From assembly GCA_023525715.1 (NCBI GenBank), contig CM042011.1, positions 58,880,854 to 58,944,853 of the forward strand: a stretch of 64,000 bases of DNA, read 5' to 3'. The position numbers were made by a program, and so were the translations under genes. Source of the stretch: Cichorium intybus. Its lineage: Eukaryota; Streptophyta; Magnoliopsida; Asterales; Asteraceae. Below are positions 61,610 through 64,000 of this stretch, piece after piece (position 1 is the first letter of the stretch; each line of letters starts with the position of its first letter). The notes under the pieces are model-generated. The model saw nothing but the letters and a program-made list of their open reading frames with translations, was not told the DNA's origin and made no database searches.

Positions 61610-61808
61610 TGTTAGCCTTATAAGGTGTTTTATGTTTGGACCTTATTTAGTCCACTAGTTTATTTTAGCCCATTTAGCCCATTGTATATAAGTCTTCTTT
61701 TGTTTGTTTTGTTTGTCAAGAACTCCATTTTACAGTAATGAATTCTCTCTCAAAACCCTAGCTCTCTTCCCTCTCTTCTCTTTGAAACTTGATCTTTGAT
61801 AATCAACA
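61610..61808 (+). repeat. 5' LTR of the copia element
   Basis: About 199 bp from TGTTAGCCTTATAAGG to GATAATCAACA, with TATATAAG at 61685-61692. TGTT...AACA ends and short length fit copia. TGGTATCAGAGCT, the initiator tRNA-Met primer site, begins at the next base. Confidence 0.8.
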
Positions 61809-61826
61809 TGGTATCAGAGCTAGATT
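61809..61826 (+). other. Primer-binding site (tRNA-iMet type)
   Basis: TGGTATCAGAGCTAGATT directly follows the LTR. Confidence 0.85.
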
Positions 61827-62140
61827 GTTAAGGGGTTTTGTAGCAGGCACGACGATGCGCGGATCGATTTTCTGCTTCGTTTATGTGTTCCGATTGGTAT
61901 TTTCGGCTCGATTTGATTGATTTCAAGAAGGTTATTTTTTTACTCTTAGTTTGTGTGTTCGAATGAGTTTGGTTTTCTGATTCGCTTAATATTCTGGGTT
62001 GCTACTGTGTTCTTGAGAAGCTGATATTCTAGGTTGGTTGTTTGATTTTGAGGGTTTTAATTGTTGCTGCTATTATTGACTTGTTTGTTCATCTGCATAA
62101 GGACGATTTTGGAATATTTGCTTGACTGTTTGTTGATATT

Positions 62141-63115
62141 ATGGCTCCAAGAGATGACTCTCTTCAGTCCATTAGTACACAACTTGATGGTAAAAATTAT
62201 GCGTATTGGAGTTATGTAATGAAGAATTTTTTACGGGGCAAGGCTATGTGGGGGATTGTTACAGGTCAAAAGGGAAAACCAACAGATGATAAAGCTGCAA
62301 ATTTTGCTATTTTATTGGACTCTTGGGAGACTGATAATTCCAAAATTATTACATGGATTAATAATTATGTTATTCAGTCAATTGGCACCCAGTTGGCAAA
62401 GTATGATACAACAAAAGAAGTTTGGGATCATTTGGAAAGGCTGTATACTCAATCTAATTTTGCAAAACAGTATCAACTAGAATTTGATATTCGAGCCCTC
62501 CAACAAAACAGTCTAAGTATTCAGGATTTCTATGCTTCTATGTCTGATTTGTGGGATCAATTAGCTCTCACTGAATCTGCAGATTTAAAGGCTTTCAAGC
62601 CTTACATTGCCAGAAGGGAAGAGCAGAGATTGGTCCAGTTTTTGATGGCATTAAGGTCAGATTTTGAAGGCTTACGTGGGACAATTCTTCATCGTACTCC
62701 TCTTCCCACGGTTGATTCAGTTGTTCATGAGTTGATTGCCGAGGAAACCCGTATCAAGTCCTAATCTGACAAAGGGTCTAAGGCAGTAGCCACTCCTACT
62801 GTCTTTGCTGTTCAACAACGACCACAGACTTCTAATCAGTATAAGCCGAAAGTTGCATTTGATGAGTGTGCCTTTTGTAAAAAGAAAAATCATTGGAAGT
62901 CTCAATGTCCATTGCTGTTGGGGAAGGGAAATTATCAAAACCAAACAAGGCCATCTGGACAGTTTCAGCCTCCACAGTTCAACAGGCCTTCTGGACAGTT
63001 TCAAGAACGTCCACCATTTCGTCCTCCACAGTTCAATGCTGCTGCTATACCTTCTACAGAGAACGGTTTGAATATGACACCACAATCAGCTTTGGATCCA
63101 CAGGTTTTTGAGTAG
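62141..63115 (+). pseudogene. copia gag with internal stop
   Basis: The first 207 codons (62141-62764) form a UBN2/copia-type gag: LDGKNYAYWSYVMKNFLRGK near the start, then LERLYTQSNFAKQYQLEFDI and LMALRSDFEGLRGTIL. A TAA at 62762-62764 interrupts; the same frame stays open to TAG at 63113-63115 and contains the CCHC zinc knuckle CAFCKKKNHWKSQC, followed by Gln/Pro-rich repeats (RPSGQFQ). A single point stop separates capsid from the nucleocapsid finger. Confidence 0.85.
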
Positions 63116-64000
63116 TTTCGCCAGTTCATTGCTTCCAATCCTACTGCCATTGGGTCAGTCAGTTGTGTAAATCTGGTTATTGTGTCTTCTTTTCTGATTC
63201 TCTTTGTTGTGTACAGGACCCACAGTCTCGGAGGGTGATTCGGATCGGCCGTAAACTTGGGGAGCTTTATGTTTTGGAGCAGCTCCAAGTTTCTGATATT
63301 ACGGCCTCTAGTGTTGATTTGTCGTCTTTTCGTTTAAGTCATTCGTCTTCAAATTTTTATCTTTGGAACTCTCGTTTGGGTCATGTTTCAGCATCATGCT
63401 TACAGTTTTTATCCTCTACTGGTGTGTTAGGTCATTTGAACAATGTTGATATTTCTGATTGTTGTGGTTATAAACTGGCAAAATTCTCTGCCTTACCTTT
63501 TAATAATAGTGTCACCCGTTCTTTTGCTCCTTTTGATCTTGTGCATTCTGATGTGTGGGGTCCTTCCCCAATAACCTCCAAAGGAGGATCGCCTTATTAT
63601 GTTTCGTTCATAGATGATTATACTCGTTATACATGGGTTTATCTTATGAAGCGCAGGTCAGATTTCTTTGTCATTTATAGCCATTTCAGAGCTCTTGTGA
63701 AGACCCAACACTCTGCTGTCATAAAATGCTTCCGGTGTGATTTAGGAGGGGAATATACCTCTAATGATTTTACTCAGTTACTAGCATCTGATGGGACTGT
63801 TCACCAATCATCATGTACTGATACTCCTCAACAGAATGGTATAGCAGAACGGAAACATCGACACCTTGTAGAAACGGCACGGTCTTTGTTATTATCTTCT
63901 GATGTTCCTAGTGTCTTTTGGGGAGAAGCTATCCTTACTGCTGCCTATGTGATTAATCGCATCCGACTCGCCACAACTCTGGAATGTCTCCTTATGAAAA
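63116..64000 (+). pseudogene. copia pol: protease deleted, integrase partial
   Basis: The gag frame ends and pol resumes in the +1 frame near 63160 (QLCKSGYCVFFSD), which already lies downstream of the protease, so the DSGAS protease region is missing. The GAG-pre-integrase/HHCC part reads LWNSRLGHVSASC...ISDCCGYKLAKF; the last Cys of the usual CxxC is Tyr. The integrase core keeps HSDVWGP (first Asp), FRCDLGGEY (second Asp) and QQNGIAERKHRH (Glu). A one-base deletion near 63978 changes the frame before the end of the window. Confidence 0.85.

Larger units (their letters stand above)
61610..64000 (+). mobile_element. Ty1/copia retrotransposon, decayed, running off the window
   Basis: 5' LTR, primer-binding site, gag, zinc knuckle, remnant protease junction and integrase are seen in copia order. 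Two in-frame stops end gag, the protease is deleted, and a frameshift occurs near 63978. The reverse transcriptase, RNase H and 3' LTR lie beyond 64000. Confidence 0.9.

Overview
The window is nuclear DNA of a flowering plant, almost certainly a eudicot. It is AT-rich, its genes have GT-AG introns, and most of the sequence is transposable elements with long stretches of decayed intergenic DNA. There is no sign of operons, tRNA genes or prokaryotic features. Only three host genes can be supported, all between about 17.4 and 33.1 kb. (1) A two-exon gene of the OXIDATIVE STRESS 3 family lies on + at 17597-18218. (2) A three-exon gene on - (20532-18447) lies tail-to-tail with it and encodes a 601-residue acidic protein with two membrane segments; two MSA-type (mitotic MYB3R) motifs lie just upstream of its ATG. 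(3) An 18-exon NADP-dependent malic enzyme gene on - (33062-27563) encodes 647 residues with a plastid-type N-terminal extension. All exons join in frame and no damage was seen. Four of its introns contain foldback (MITE-like) elements.

Layout from left to right. 0-5.6 kb: a solo LTR (347-3032, TSD ATATG), a FAR1/MULE-like fragment, and a PIF/Harbinger transposase pseudogene. 5.6-9.2 kb: foldback elements and long TC/AT microsatellites. 9.2-15.2 kb: a complete non-autonomous Athila/Tat-type LTR retroelement on - with TSD ACAAG and one 424-codon ORF. 15.2-17 kb: a segmental duplication and a hAT-type MITE with an 8-bp TSD. 17.4-20.8 kb: host genes 1 and 2. 21.6-27 kb: small MITE-like elements, AT microsatellites and a second PIF/Harbinger pseudogene. 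27.5-33.1 kb: the malic enzyme gene. 34.5-38.2 kb: a probable Helitron carrying a hAT-type insertion. 38.2-42.6 kb: unassigned.

42.6-54.3 kb is a nest of insertions. A 'TAGCGG' element carrying a gene-like exon was hit by a chromodomain-type Ty3/gypsy element (42842-52203, TSD TTAAA) and by a hAT-like foldback element, and the latter was in turn hit by a 635-bp Helitron. 55.1-57.8 kb: a GATAAG minisatellite and a third Helitron of the same family. 59.0-61.2 kb: a 5'-truncated L1-type LINE on -. 61.6-64 kb: the 5' half of a decayed Ty1/copia element that runs off the window.

No wholly new defence or enzymatic system was found. The best leads are a Ty3 element with near-identical LTRs that keeps only integrase-chromodomain intact; a non-autonomous Athila-type element with a single long ORF; a Helitron family defined here by three sets of matching ends; two related 'TAGCGG' elements sharing a conserved small coding exon; and the MSA motifs upstream of the acidic membrane protein. 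All boundaries were read by eye. Family names rest on recognised motifs, not on database searches.
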